A stretch of 64,000 nt of DNA, taken from NCBI RefSeq assembly GCF_000526215.1, contig NZ_JAFQ01000004.1, positions 8,122,001-8,186,000 of the forward strand. Direction: 5' to 3'. This DNA is from Nocardia sp. BMG51109 (GTDB lineage Bacteria > Actinomycetota > Actinomycetes > Mycobacteriales > Mycobacteriaceae). The notes beneath the pieces were generated by a model, which was not told where the DNA came from, made no database searches, and saw only the letters and a program-made list of their open reading frames with translations. Position 1 is the first letter of the stretch. Each line of letters starts with the position of its first letter. The position numbers and the translations under genes were made by a program. Positions 1 through 8,557 of this stretch are shown piece after piece.

Positions 1-927
1 AACGGGGTAGTAGGCGCCGGTGCCGACCTGCCGGGCGCGCAGTTCCTCGCGCACACCGTCCCTGCTGATCCCGTCGGGCACCCGCACGCTGTACTGGTGG
101 AAGACATGGTCGGCGGCCGGATCCACATGCGGCGCACGGACATTCGACAACACCGCGGAATACCGCCGGGCGAGATCACGACGGGCGGCGTTCCAGCGCG
201 CCAGATTCGGCAGCTGCACCCTGCCGATCGCGGCGGCGGACTCGGTCATCCGATTGTTGAATCCGACGATCTGATGCTGATAGGCCTGCCGGGCGCCTTG
301 GTTCCGCAGCAACCGCGCCCGGTCCAGCACGCCGGCGTCCGCCGAGACGATCATTCCGCCCTCGCCGGTGGTCATATTCTTGGTCGGATAGAAACTGAAT
401 GCGGCGAATGTTCCGAAACTACCGACCGGGCGGCCGCGCCAGGCCGCGCCGTGCGCCTGACATGCGTCCTCGAACAGCGCGACTCCGGCCCTCTCCGCCA
501 GCGAAGACAAGGCGTCCATATCGGCCGGATGGCCGAACAGGTGCACGATCAGAATGGCGGCGGTGCGCGGACCGATCAGCGCCCCGACCGATTCCGCCGA
601 GGCACAGTACGTCCGTTCGTCGATATCGCAGTAGACCGGCCGCGCCCCCGTCAATCGGACGGCGTTCACCGTCCCCGCATAGGTGAATGCCGGGACGATC
701 ACCTCGTCGCCCGGGCCGATCCCCGCGGCGAGCATGCCCAGGTGGAGTGCGCTCGTACCCGAGTTCACGGCCGCGCAGCCCCGCCCGGCGACGATCGCGG
801 AGAATTCGTTCTCGAATGCCGCGACCTCCTCACCCTGAACGAGCTTGCCGCTGCGGAGTACTCGGTCGACCGCGCGCCGTTCGGCCGCGCCGAGATTTAC
901 CACGGTCTGCGGAACAGAGTTGACCAT
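1..927 (-). CDS. DegT/DnrJ/EryC1/StrS-family PLP aminotransferase, 3' end cut by window edge
   Basis: The reading frame is open from an ATG at 927 to the window edge, giving 309 of the family's usual 370 or so residues; the C-terminus is missing. The start follows a good Shine-Dalgarno (GGAGG about 8 nt upstream). The fold is the aspartate-aminotransferase type used for nucleotide-sugar transamination. Visible marks are the PLP lysine K183 in SFYPTKNMTTGEGG, the EDACQAHGA segment with the PLP-pyridine aspartate, and VPAFTYAGTVNAV near residue 75. It is divergent from a second DegT gene 52 bp away, so the pair probably act in one amino-sugar or aminocyclitol route. Substrate cannot be read from the sequence. 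Family assignment is firm; the sugar role is inference. Confidence 0.9.
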   Translation of the reverse strand, partial: MVNSVPQTVVNLGAAERRAVDRVLRSGKLVQGEEVAAFENEFSAIVAGRGCAAVNSGTSALHLGMLAAGIGPGDEVIVPAFTYAGTVNAVRLTGARPVYCDIDERTYCASAESVGALIGPRTAAILIVHLFGHPADMDALSSLAERAGVALFEDACQAHGAAWRGRPVGSFGTFAAFSFYPTKNMTTGEGGMIVSADAGVLDRARLLRNQGARQAYQHQIVGFNNRMTESAAAIGRVQLPNLARWNAARRDLARRYSAVLSNVRAPHVDPAADHVFHQYSVRVPDGISRDGVREELRARQVGTGAYYPV

Positions 928-942
928 CGCGGTCCTCCAGGC

Positions 943-971
943 TTGAAAATAATCGAAGAAAAGACAATCAT
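943..971 (+). promoter_or_regulatory. Probable promoter of the second DegT gene
   Basis: TTGAAA (943-948), a 17-bp spacer and AATCAT (966-971) lie just before ATG 980, leaving only 8 nt, so the transcript would be leaderless. No Shine-Dalgarno precedes ATG 980 or the alternative in-frame ATG 992, which fits. The region is unusually A+T-rich for this DNA. Confidence 0.4.
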
Positions 972-979
972 TCTGATTC

Positions 980-2086
980 ATGGCACTGCCGATGACGAAT
1001 CCGAAAATCCGGCTCGCACAGCCAATCATGGGAGATTCGGAGCTGCAAGCCGTCCAACGAGTGCTGGCGTCCGGAATTCTCACGAATGGTCCGGAAACGG
1101 AGGCATTCGAGGAGGAATTCGCCCGGGCCCACAAAGTTCCGTACGCCGTGGCATTGTCGAACGGCACGGTGGCGCTGGCCGCCGTGCTGCTGGCCCACGG
1201 AATAGGTCCCGGCGATGAGGTCGTCGTGCCGTCCTTCACGTTCATCTCGACGGCCACCGCCGTGCTGCACGTCGGAGCGCTACCGGTATTCGCCGAGATA
1301 CACCCCGACACCCTGACCCTCGATGCCGGGCACGCGGCCGCCCTGATCACGTCGCGGACGAAGGCCGTCATCGCCGTCCACTACGCCGGCCAGGCCGCCG
1401 ATATGACCGAACTGCGGGCCGTCGCCGAGCGCGCCGGGGTCCTCCTGTTCGAGGATGCGGCCGAGGCGCACGGCGCGACCTACCGCGGCCGCCCGGTCGG
1501 GGGCCTGGCGGACGGCGGCATGTTCAGTTTCACGCCGACGAAGAACATCACGATGGGCGAGGGTGGGCTCATCACCACCCACGACGCGGGCTGCGCCCGC
1601 CGCCTGCGCCGGCTGCGCAATCACGGTGTCGCCGAAGGCATTCCCCGCACCTCGGTCGGTTACAACTGGCGGCTGTCCGAGATACAGGCGGCGGTGGGCC
1701 GGGCGCAGCTGCAGAAACTGAACGGCATACTGGAACGCAAACGAGCCAACGCCGACCTGCTGGCCGGCCTGCTGCACGCCGCGGATGTGGTCTTTCCGCC
1801 CGGCCGGTCCGACCGGACGCCCACCTTCATGCTGATGACGCTCCGGTCCGCCACCCGCCGCGACGCCCTCGTCGCCGGTCTGCTGGATCGCGGCATCGAG
1901 GCCCGGATCTACTTCCCGCCCGCCCACCTCGACGCGGTCTTCGCCGCCCGGGGAATCCGGCTGCCCCGGACCGAGCAGATCGCGAGCACCGTCTTCTCCA
2001 TTCCGTTCCATGCTCGGCTGACCGAGGACGAGCTGCGGCTGATGGCGTCGGAGATCACCGACCTCGCGCCCCGGCGCGCGGCCTGA
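980..2086 (+). CDS. DegT/DnrJ/EryC1/StrS-family PLP aminotransferase
   Basis: The complete protein is 368 residues, the normal family length. It should transfer an amino group, usually from glutamate, to a keto group on a nucleotide-activated sugar. K188 in FSFTPTKNITMGEGG is the Schiff-base lysine; EDAAEAHGATYRGRPVG carries the PLP-binding aspartate; VPSFTFISTATAV and GYNWRLSEIQAAVG are typical family blocks. It resembles the divergent DegT protein to its left, so two successive or paralogous transaminations are possible. ATG 980 is preferred because a promoter ends 8 nt upstream; ATG 992 is an alternative. Its stop lies 10 bp from that of the convergent formyltransferase. No sugar 4,6-dehydratase or glycosyltransferase is present in the window, so the substrate is unknown. 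Confidence 0.9.
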   Translation: MALPMTNPKIRLAQPIMGDSELQAVQRVLASGILTNGPETEAFEEEFARAHKVPYAVALSNGTVALAAVLLAHGIGPGDEVVVPSFTFISTATAVLHVGALPVFAEIHPDTLTLDAGHAAALITSRTKAVIAVHYAGQAADMTELRAVAERAGVLLFEDAAEAHGATYRGRPVGGLADGGMFSFTPTKNITMGEGGLITTHDAGCARRLRRLRNHGVAEGIPRTSVGYNWRLSEIQAAVGRAQLQKLNGILERKRANADLLAGLLHAADVVFPPGRSDRTPTFMLMTLRSATRRDALVAGLLDRGIEARIYFPPAHLDAVFAARGIRLPRTEQIASTVFSIPFHARLTEDELRLMASEITDLAPRRAA

Positions 2087-2096
2087 GTCCCGGCGG

Positions 2097-2954
2097 CTAT
2101 TCCCCGAGATACTCGACGCAGAGAAGACCATCGGCGCACGAGACGACCGCCACCTCCTTCGTCTCCGCGAGAATCGCACCGATCGGATTCCGGCCGGGCC
2201 GGCCGATATCGGGCAGCGGGTAGGCGTTTCGCACGGACCGGCCGCGAACAGTGGGCAGCTGGTGACCGGGGAAGACCATGGCGAGAATTTCGGCGCGGAC
2301 CACCGCGGTGGGGCGTGCGAAGTCGGTGATCTCGGTCGCGCCGAAGTCCACATCGGCGCGCCGGTGGGCGGCCGTCCCGGGGTCCGCCTGCGGAACCGCC
2401 GCGTAGGTGCCGTCGAGCACGGCCCGAGCGTGCGCGGCGAGCAGTTCGAAGGCGTGGTCCTGAAACATCTCGAATATGGCACCGGCGGACGTGAACTCCG
2501 GGAGCGGAAACGATCGTGCGGCAATGATCGGGCCCTCGTCCACACCCCGGGTCATGACGTGCAACGTTACTCCCGCAGTCTTTTCCCTGCCGATGACCGG
2601 CCAATAGCAAGTGAGACTCCCCCGGTGACGCGGCAGCAACGAAAAATGCAGGTTCACGGCCCGCGCACCGCCGAGTTCGGGCATCCGGACAATCGCCGGA
2701 TATTGCAGGGATACCAGCAGATCCGAGGGCCCCGAGCCGATTTCGGAGAGGTTCTCATGGATCGGCCAGCCGTTGTCCAGGGCCGCACGGCGCAGCGACG
2801 GCCGGCCGCCGTCGGAGCTGCCGCCGGTACCGTTGTCGCCCTGCGCGACAAGACATTCGAGGGAGGCGTCGTCTCGCGTGACCCGCGCCAGGAGGTCGAA
2901 CAGATGCGCGCCCCGGACGGCCAGTCGCCCGCGACCGGCGATGACAATTTTCAT
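2097..2954 (-). CDS. Formyltransferase-family protein (probable sugar or amine N-formyltransferase)
   Basis: This 285-residue protein has the 10-formyltetrahydrofolate transferase fold of PurN, Fmt and sugar N-formyltransferases. The catalytic triad is visible: N101 and H103 in NLHFSLLPRHRG and D139 in GVDEGPII. The N-terminus MKIVIAGRG starts the Rossmann-like domain. The frame stays open upstream, but ATG 2954 is chosen because GAGGAG lies about 9 nt before it and the upstream extension is basic and low-complexity. Next to two aminotransferases, the natural reading is that it formylates the amino group they install. It is too short and the wrong context for housekeeping Fmt, although a PurN-like role is not formally excluded. 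Confidence 0.8.
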   Translation of the reverse strand: MKIVIAGRGRLAVRGAHLFDLLARVTRDDASLECLVAQGDNGTGGSSDGGRPSLRRAALDNGWPIHENLSEIGSGPSDLLVSLQYPAIVRMPELGGARAVNLHFSLLPRHRGSLTCYWPVIGREKTAGVTLHVMTRGVDEGPIIAARSFPLPEFTSAGAIFEMFQDHAFELLAAHARAVLDGTYAAVPQADPGTAAHRRADVDFGATEITDFARPTAVVRAEILAMVFPGHQLPTVRGRSVRNAYPLPDIGRPGRNPIGAILAETKEVAVVSCADGLLCVEYLGE

Positions 2955-3004
2955 GTGCGAAGAACTCCTCGATACCGGCCGATTCTTGTGACATTTTCGC
3001 CGTG

Positions 3005-3033
3005 GTGAAACGATACGACGAAGTCTCGATAAT
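3005..3033 (+). promoter_or_regulatory. Probable promoter of the dioxygenase-carbamoyltransferase pair
   Basis: GTGAAA (3005-3010), a 17-bp spacer and GATAAT (3028-3033) match the vegetative consensus at 4/6 and 5/6. The start site would be near 3040, with GGAGA at 3050-3054 before ATG 3062. An in-frame start at 3002 exists but overlaps this promoter and would add 20 residues unlike the family N-terminus. Confidence 0.5.
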
Positions 3034-3061
3034 AGGATCGAAATATATAGGAGACTCGGGC

Positions 3062-3973
3062 ATGAGCGAATCCCTGACGACAGCGCAGCGGGCCGCGTAC
3101 GAGCGAGACGGTTTTCTCGTCCTCGAGAATGTCGTATCGATACGAGCACGCAACCGGGTGATCGCGCTTTTTCGGGAGATCGTCGACGAATTCGCGCGTG
3201 CCATGGTCCGCGACGGCGAATTGTCGCGGCTGTACGAGGAGCTGCCCTTCGACAGGCGCTGGGCCGCGATCCGGGCCGAGGTCCCGGCGTCCAGGCCGAT
3301 CGTCTGGCGTCGGATCCTCATCGATCCCGCCGTCTACGACCTGTGGTTCGAGCCCGGCCTGCTCGGCGCGGCACAGTCGATCCTGGGCCCGGAGATCCGG
3401 GCCTACCACCTGTTCAACGGCCGGCCCCGAGAACCCCGCGATCGGCGGCAGACCATCGACTGGCATCAGGACGCGTTCAACAGCGACTCCTGGGACGAGG
3501 CCGACAGCCGGATACTGACCTGCTGGATTCCGCTCGTGCCCGTCGACGCCGAGTCCGGCTGCCTAGCCGTCGTGCCCGGATCGCATCGGCACGGAGTGCT
3601 GCCCAAGATCACCGACGAGTACGGGATCACCAGGCTGCGAGAGCCGTTGGCGCACACCGGAGAACCGGTACCGCTGCGGCCGGGGGACGCGCTGCTGTTC
3701 GACGATCTGGTCCTGCACCGATCTCTCGACAACGTCTCCGACCGGGTGCGCTGGAGTATCGATATCCGGTTCGCCTCGGACGATCCGGCCCATCGGGCCA
3801 AGTCCCCGGGCGGATTCCGCGTCTCGTCCGCAGGGCAGCCGCCGGAAACGTTCGAGCAGTGGGCCGCCAAGTGGGACCCGAAGACCGGTGTCATGCGGCG
3901 GCACCTGCGCCGGCTGGATCTGTACGCCCGCTCCCTCGACAGCCGCGAACGCCGGGACGTGCGGAGTTACTGA
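3062..3973 (+). CDS. Phytanoyl-CoA dioxygenase (PhyH) family Fe(II)/2-oxoglutarate oxygenase
   Basis: This 303-residue protein belongs to the PhyH family, non-haem iron enzymes that hydroxylate or otherwise oxidise a bound substrate using 2-oxoglutarate and oxygen. The iron-binding HxD is in TIDWHQDAFNSD around residue 140; the distal His is in LHRSLDNVSDRVRWSID, which also carries the Arg that usually salt-bridges 2-oxoglutarate. The N-terminal AAYERDGFLVLENVV is the standard PhyH opening. GGAGA precedes ATG 3062. The carbamoyltransferase gene begins 5 bp after its stop, so the two are almost certainly co-transcribed: a plausible pair installs a hydroxyl and then carbamoylates it. That link is inference from position. 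Confidence 0.85.
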   Translation: MSESLTTAQRAAYERDGFLVLENVVSIRARNRVIALFREIVDEFARAMVRDGELSRLYEELPFDRRWAAIRAEVPASRPIVWRRILIDPAVYDLWFEPGLLGAAQSILGPEIRAYHLFNGRPREPRDRRQTIDWHQDAFNSDSWDEADSRILTCWIPLVPVDAESGCLAVVPGSHRHGVLPKITDEYGITRLREPLAHTGEPVPLRPGDALLFDDLVLHRSLDNVSDRVRWSIDIRFASDDPAHRAKSPGGFRVSSAGQPPETFEQWAAKWDPKTGVMRRHLRRLDLYARSLDSRERRDVRSY

Positions 3974-3978
3974 CGACC

Positions 3979-5772
3979 ATGACGCCACCGAAGACCAAGA
4001 CGACATCCGCTACCCGCATCGATCCCGTACCGGCCCGGGAACGACTCTATCTCGGCATCATGACCGGACCGCACGATCCGTCCGCGGCCGTCGTCCGGAA
4101 CGGCCGGGTGCTGGCGCTCGCCGACGAAGAACGGTTCAACCGGCACAAGCATGCGTTCGGCAGCTTCCCGATCAACGCCGTCCGGTACTGCCTGGACGCG
4201 GCGAAGGCCGACCTGCCCGATATCCACCGGATCGCCGTGCCGTGGGATGTCACGGGGTACAGCGACGGCCGCATCGCCGCCTTCTACCGGCGCATGAACG
4301 ACACGGAACCGGTCGACGCCGCGACGAAGGACTGGCAGCGGCGGCAGTTGTCCCTGTTCGGCCGCGACAACCTGGAGGCGCTGTTCGGGCGGGAGCTCGG
4401 GCGGACGTTCGGTGCGCGTGCCGTCCCCGAGATCGTCGGCACCGGGCATCACTACACCCATGCGTTCCAGGCCGGGCACGAAGGCCCGTTCACGGACGCC
4501 GTCGTGGTGGTCCTGGACGGCTCCGGCGACACCCACACCGGAACCGTCTGGCTGAAAACGGGACCGGACCTCGCGCTGCTGCGCGAGATCGAGATGCCGC
4601 ACTCGCTCGGCTGGTTCTACGCCGCGATCACCGAGTATCTCGGATTCGACTCCTCCGACGGCGAATACAAGGTGATGGGCCTGGCCGCGTACGGCCGGCC
4701 CGATCCCGGGCTCGACGCGCTCGTCGGCACGGTGCTGTACCCGGCCGGCAACGGCATCGACTACCGCCTCGCGACCGAGTTCATCCACTACGGTCGGCAC
4801 ACGTACTCCGGGCGGTTCACCGATCGGCTGGCCGAACTGTTCGGACGGCCACCGCGATCTCGCCGGGAGCCGGTCGAACAGTGGCACCGGGATCTCGCGC
4901 TCGCCGCGCAGACCGCCACGGAACGGGCGGCGTGCCGGCTCGTGTCCTGGGCGGTGCAGGAAACGGGGGTGCGCACCGTGTGTGTGGGCGGCGGTGTCGC
5001 GATGAACGTGAAGGCGAACGCCGCGATCGCGGCGTTGCCCGAGGTGGCGGGCCTGTTCGCCCATCCGGGCTGCGCCGACAACGGTGCCGCCGCCGGAGCG
5101 GCGCTGGCCGCGTGGCACGCCGACACCGGTGCGCTGCCGCAGCCGTTGCACTCGGTGGCCCTGGGTCCCGAATATTCGGCGGCCGAGATCGCCGACATCC
5201 TGCGCAGCGTGCGAACGACGTTCGAGCACCCGGACGACGTGGCGCCGGTGATCGCGCGAGATCTCGCTCGCGGCGCGGTCGTCGGCTGGTTCTGCGGACG
5301 CATGGAGGCCGGGGCGCGGGCGCTCGGGCATCGCAGCATTCTCGCCGATCCGCGCACAGCGGCCATGCGCGATCGAGTCAACGCGGTGATCAAGCACCGC
5401 GAACCGTGGCGGCCGTTCGCGCCGTCGATCCGGGCAGAGGACTCCGATCGCTACGCCGACCACACCGGAGATCTCCGATTCATGATGATGTCCGTCCGCG
5501 CGAACGACCGCCTCCGTGCCGACGCACCCGCCGTCGTGCACGTCGACGGAACCTCCCGTGTTCACCGAGTGGTGGGCGCGGACAATCCCGGCCTGCACCG
5601 CCTGCTCACCGAGTTCGGCCGGATCACCGGTGTTCCCATCCTGCTCAACACGTCCTTCAATCTCGCGGGTGAACCGATCGTCTGTACTCCGCTGGACGCG
5701 CTGCGCACCTTCTACGCCTCGGGAATGGACATTCTCGTGCTCGAGCAGCTCGTCGTGCGGAAGTCCGTCTGA
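3979..5772 (+). CDS. O-carbamoyltransferase, NodU/CmcH family
   Basis: This 597-residue protein is a full-length carbamoyltransferase. The family uses carbamoyl phosphate and ATP, through a carbamoyl-adenylate, to carbamoylate a hydroxyl on a sugar or natural product. The Kae1-like N-terminal domain shows PHDPSAAVV, DEERFNRHKHA, GHHYTHA and VLDGSGDTHTG; GGGVAMNVKANAAI follows near residue 340. The C-terminal YrdC-like part has GRMEAGARALGHRSILADPR, IKHREPWRPFAPSI and NTSFNLAGEPIV. The longer frame open upstream overlaps the dioxygenase gene; ATG 3979 aligns with the family start, 5 bp after that gene's stop, with GGAG about 12 nt upstream. It probably decorates a product of this cluster; which hydroxyl is unknown. 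Confidence 0.93.
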   Translation: MTPPKTKTTSATRIDPVPARERLYLGIMTGPHDPSAAVVRNGRVLALADEERFNRHKHAFGSFPINAVRYCLDAAKADLPDIHRIAVPWDVTGYSDGRIAAFYRRMNDTEPVDAATKDWQRRQLSLFGRDNLEALFGRELGRTFGARAVPEIVGTGHHYTHAFQAGHEGPFTDAVVVVLDGSGDTHTGTVWLKTGPDLALLREIEMPHSLGWFYAAITEYLGFDSSDGEYKVMGLAAYGRPDPGLDALVGTVLYPAGNGIDYRLATEFIHYGRHTYSGRFTDRLAELFGRPPRSRREPVEQWHRDLALAAQTATERAACRLVSWAVQETGVRTVCVGGGVAMNVKANAAIAALPEVAGLFAHPGCADNGAAAGAALAAWHADTGALPQPLHSVALGPEYSAAEIADILRSVRTTFEHPDDVAPVIARDLARGAVVGWFCGRMEAGARALGHRSILADPRTAAMRDRVNAVIKHREPWRPFAPSIRAEDSDRYADHTGDLRFMMMSVRANDRLRADAPAVVHVDGTSRVHRVVGADNPGLHRLLTEFGRITGVPILLNTSFNLAGEPIVCTPLDALRTFYASGMDILVLEQLVVRKSV

Positions 5773-5802
5773 CAGAACCGAATCCGGCCGGCGCGAGCGA
5801 CA

Positions 5803-6885
5803 TCACTCCCGCGTTGCCTGGCGGTCCTCGAGCCTGCGGGCGAACTGCTGCCACGCCTGGGCGCAGCGGCGGGCGCCCTCGGCGACCGCGGCGACGGAAT
5901 GCGGCGGAACATTCTCGATGAGACGTTCCCAGGCCGGCGCGCCGATCATCTGGCTGTGCAGCAGCCTCAGGAGGGTTCTACCCTCGTCGTTGAACCGGAG
6001 CGCCGGATCCCGCGCCAGCACACCGAATTTCGCCTTCCACCCCGGCGCCACCGTCAAGGCGTCGTTCGTCTCCAACGGCCTGCCACCGGACGGATCCTCA
6101 TCCGTGTCGCCGGTGCCGTCGCCGCGCACCGGGCCGCGGCCTCGCTCCCGGGTGGCCTCCTCGCCGCGGCGTAGTCGTTCCCGGACGTCCCTGGCGGTAT
6201 TCAGCGAGATCCCCGCCTTCTCCGCCACATCACGCAGCGGAGCGTCCATGTCCTCCGCGAACAGCGTGCCCGCTCGAATACGGCCCTCCGCGGCGTTGAC
6301 CGGCCGCCTGCGGCCGTCCCGGCCGATCCGGTAGTTCGGCTCCGGAAATTCGGCGATCGTTCGCCGGCGCATCGCGGCGACGGTCTTGTCCGAGATTCCC
6401 GTGGCCGCGGCGATCGCCTGGTCCGACAGTTCGGGAGACGACTCGAGGACGCGCGTCGCGGCGGCGGCGCGGTCCGCCGCGGACAGCGGCAGCCCGTGGG
6501 CGGTGTTCAACCGCACCGCCAGGAGGAACGCGTCCTCGTCACCACCGTCGAAGAAATGGACCGCTATGTGGTCCTCTCCGCGCAGCGCGGCGGCCCGGAG
6601 CCGGTGCATGCCGTCGATGACCCGCATGGTCGACCGCTGCACGACGATCGGCGGCAGCGGCCCCTGCACCTCCGAGAGCATCCGCGCGTGCGCCGCATTC
6701 ACGCCTTCGGACCGGGGCGAGTCGGCTTCCCGCAACGCGGTAGTCGACACCGTTTCCACCGGGTGCAGAGCTCCCACATCTTCCACCGAGCGCGGAGCTC
6801 CCACATCGTCGCCGCCCGAGGTCGCCGTACCCGAGAGGTGCGCAGCCGCGGTGGGCACCTCGCCATCCTCGACCGAAACCGTCAT
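5803..6885 (-). CDS. StrR-like pathway-specific transcriptional activator (ParB-fold plus HTH)
   Basis: This 360-residue protein resembles the StrR/NovG family of activators of antibiotic and aminosugar clusters. The ParB/Srx-like part reads IVVQRSTMRVIDGMHRLRAAALRG, then HFFDGGDEDAFLLAV and the conserved NTAHGLPLSAADR. A helix-turn-helix follows at SDQAIAAATGISDKTVAAMRRR, with a second HTH-like stretch, LRDVAEKAGISLNTARDVRERL. ATG 6885 is chosen over the further upstream 6963 because GGAAGGACGGAAG directly precedes it. It lies 30 bp from the convergent carbamoyltransferase stop. It is the only obvious pathway-specific regulator left of the PKS, so it may control the left block, the PKS or both. 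I did not find a convincing StrR-type palindrome, but I did not search exhaustively. Confidence 0.85.
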   Translation of the reverse strand: MTVSVEDGEVPTAAAHLSGTATSGGDDVGAPRSVEDVGALHPVETVSTTALREADSPRSEGVNAAHARMLSEVQGPLPPIVVQRSTMRVIDGMHRLRAAALRGEDHIAVHFFDGGDEDAFLLAVRLNTAHGLPLSAADRAAAATRVLESSPELSDQAIAAATGISDKTVAAMRRRTIAEFPEPNYRIGRDGRRRPVNAAEGRIRAGTLFAEDMDAPLRDVAEKAGISLNTARDVRERLRRGEEATRERGRGPVRGDGTGDTDEDPSGGRPLETNDALTVAPGWKAKFGVLARDPALRFNDEGRTLLRLLHSQMIGAPAWERLIENVPPHSVAAVAEGARRCAQAWQQFARRLEDRQATRE

Positions 6886-7458
6886 CTTCCGTCCTTCCGA
6901 TTGCCTGGCCGACCCCGCGACGTCGCGCACGCCCACCTGGGCGTCCTCGCGAACATGAAGCAAGCGAATCCAGTGACGTCCCCCAGAAAGCTCAGGCTGT
7001 CATCCCGGCAGACCACCGTCATCGGTCGATCGACCTATCCCCTCCAGGGGCCGCGACACGCGGGACTGTCGAGCCAGCGGCTCTGTCCCACCAGGGCTGT
7101 TCGGCCCACGCGGGTGTCCGGTGGTGGCGCAGATTTCCGGTGCCGCTCGGGATTACGGACAGTGACCGTCGAGTTCGCGCTCGTCGATCGCGGTGATCCG
7201 GTGCCCGTCCGGCTGCGTGACGGCCTGAGACCGCCGTCCGGCAGCTGAGGCCGGCACCACGCGGTTGGGCCGGTTCTCACCGGTCCGCGACGGCGAACTC
7301 CGGAAAGCAACACGCCGTGCCACCACCGAGTATTCATACCGGTTGGTTCCTAGGATGGGGCTGCTGTGCCCGGTTGCCGGGGCCGCACAGTCCGGCGCCC
7401 GGGACTTTCTACCTGTCGACGCTGTCTCACGGATCGTTCGGAGAACACAGGAGAGACA
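6886..7458. other. Intergenic region with no convincing gene
   Basis: About 570 bp separate the divergent StrR-like gene and the GH17-like gene. Short open frames on both strands here are Arg/Pro/Ser-rich and lack ribosome sites or family motifs. A possible -10 element TAGGAT sits at 7351-7356 upstream of the GH17 gene, without a good -35. I see no RNA gene or mobile element. Confidence 0.5.
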
Positions 7459-8445
7459 ATGCCTCGGAGTTCTGCGCGGATCGTTGCTTCTGCCGCCACG
7501 GTGCTTTTCGTGACGGGACTTGCGCTCTGGTCGCCGGTGGCGGAGGCCGCGCCGGATGCTCCGCCTCCGGGATATGTTCTCGGCGTCGAGAAACCGGATG
7601 GGCGCTGTAAGAAGATGGCCGACTACGAGGCGGATCTCGGTGTGCTGAAGCCGGTTGCCGGAATGGTTCGCATCGAGTCCGCGTCCAACTGCAATGCCGC
7701 GGTCACCCTGCTGCCCGTCGCGAAAAAGACGGGCACGAAGGTGTTCATCGGTGCGACGCCGGAGGATGCGTCCGAAACCCGGCCGGGCGTGTGGGACAGT
7801 CCGCCGGCCGACAGCGGCTCGCCGTTCGAGGCGGATATGTCGGCCCTGGCGGCGGCGATACCCGGCAACGAGAGCGCGGTGGCGGCGATCATCGTCGGCA
7901 ACGGCGCGCTGTACCGGGGCGTATCGACCGGCGCGGAGCTGGCCGACAAGGTCGGTACGGTCGCATCGAAGTTCCCCGCCGTTCCGGTCGGCGTCGCCGA
8001 TGCGTGGAGCAAGTGGGCCGACGGCACCGCGGACCCCGTGCTCGCCCGACCGCTGGACTACGCACTGATCGCCGCGTTCCCGTATTGGGAAGGCAAGGCC
8101 GTGAGCGAGGCGACGCCGGTGTTGCTCGATGACGTCGCCCAGGCCACGGCGCACATCCAGGCCGACGGCCGGGAGTCGGTGAAGACCGTCGTCGAGACCG
8201 GCTGGCCTTCCGACGGCGGAGAAAGCCATGGCAATGCGAAGGCAGGGACGGAGAACCAGGAACGGTACTTCCGTGAATCCATCATGGGCCTGATCAATTG
8301 GGGCACACCGTGTCTGGTCTTCGAGGCCTTCGACGAAGCACGGGAGCCGTTTGTCGCCGACAGCACCGGAAGCCCCTCGGGTACCACGCACTGGGGCGTC
8401 TTCACGTCCGACGGGAAGGCGAAGTTCGACCTCTCCGCATCGTGA
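7459..8445 (+). CDS. Secreted GH17-like protein lacking the expected acid/base glutamate
   Basis: This 328-residue protein begins with a signal peptide: RIVASAATVLFVTGLALWS is the hydrophobic core, with likely cleavage after AEA. The mature part resembles glycoside hydrolase family 17 (beta-1,3-glucanases, Bgl2/Scw-like): CKKMADYEADLGVLKPVAGMVRI at the front, and VVETGWPSDG with nucleophile E246. The second hallmark, normally GNE.LYR with the proton-donating Glu, reads GNGALYR here, with Gly149 (GGC at 7903-7905). It may therefore be a non-catalytic glucan binder or a crippled enzyme. ATG 7459 follows AGGAGAGACA and defines the signal peptide; a longer upstream frame has none. It stands alone, so a link to the neighbouring clusters is not evident. 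Confidence 0.8.
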   Translation: MPRSSARIVASAATVLFVTGLALWSPVAEAAPDAPPPGYVLGVEKPDGRCKKMADYEADLGVLKPVAGMVRIESASNCNAAVTLLPVAKKTGTKVFIGATPEDASETRPGVWDSPPADSGSPFEADMSALAAAIPGNESAVAAIIVGNGALYRGVSTGAELADKVGTVASKFPAVPVGVADAWSKWADGTADPVLARPLDYALIAAFPYWEGKAVSEATPVLLDDVAQATAHIQADGRESVKTVVETGWPSDGGESHGNAKAGTENQERYFRESIMGLINWGTPCLVFEAFDEAREPFVADSTGSPSGTTHWGVFTSDGKAKFDLSAS

Positions 8446-8557
8446 TGCCCGGCGGCGAATTCCGGCCACCGTAGCCGCAGGTTCCGCGGCGGCCTCGGTG
8501 ACGCGATGATCCGCTGCTACTATGACAGCCGTCGCGGATGAATAACGGGGAGGTCAC

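Noticed and set aside
3888..5672. 594-residue plus-strand frame overlapping the carbamoyltransferase and a 543-residue minus-strand frame opposite it
   Set aside because: Both are Arg/Ala/Gly-rich shadows; the carbamoyltransferase frame contains all family motifs.
5773..5802. Terminator between the carbamoyltransferase and StrR-like genes
   Set aside because: Only a short CCGGCCGG palindrome is present; no stem-loop long enough to call.
6964..7337. Short frames in the StrR-GH17 intergenic region, including one on the minus strand at 7035-7337
   Set aside because: Arg/Pro/Ser-rich composition, no ribosome site and no recognisable motif.
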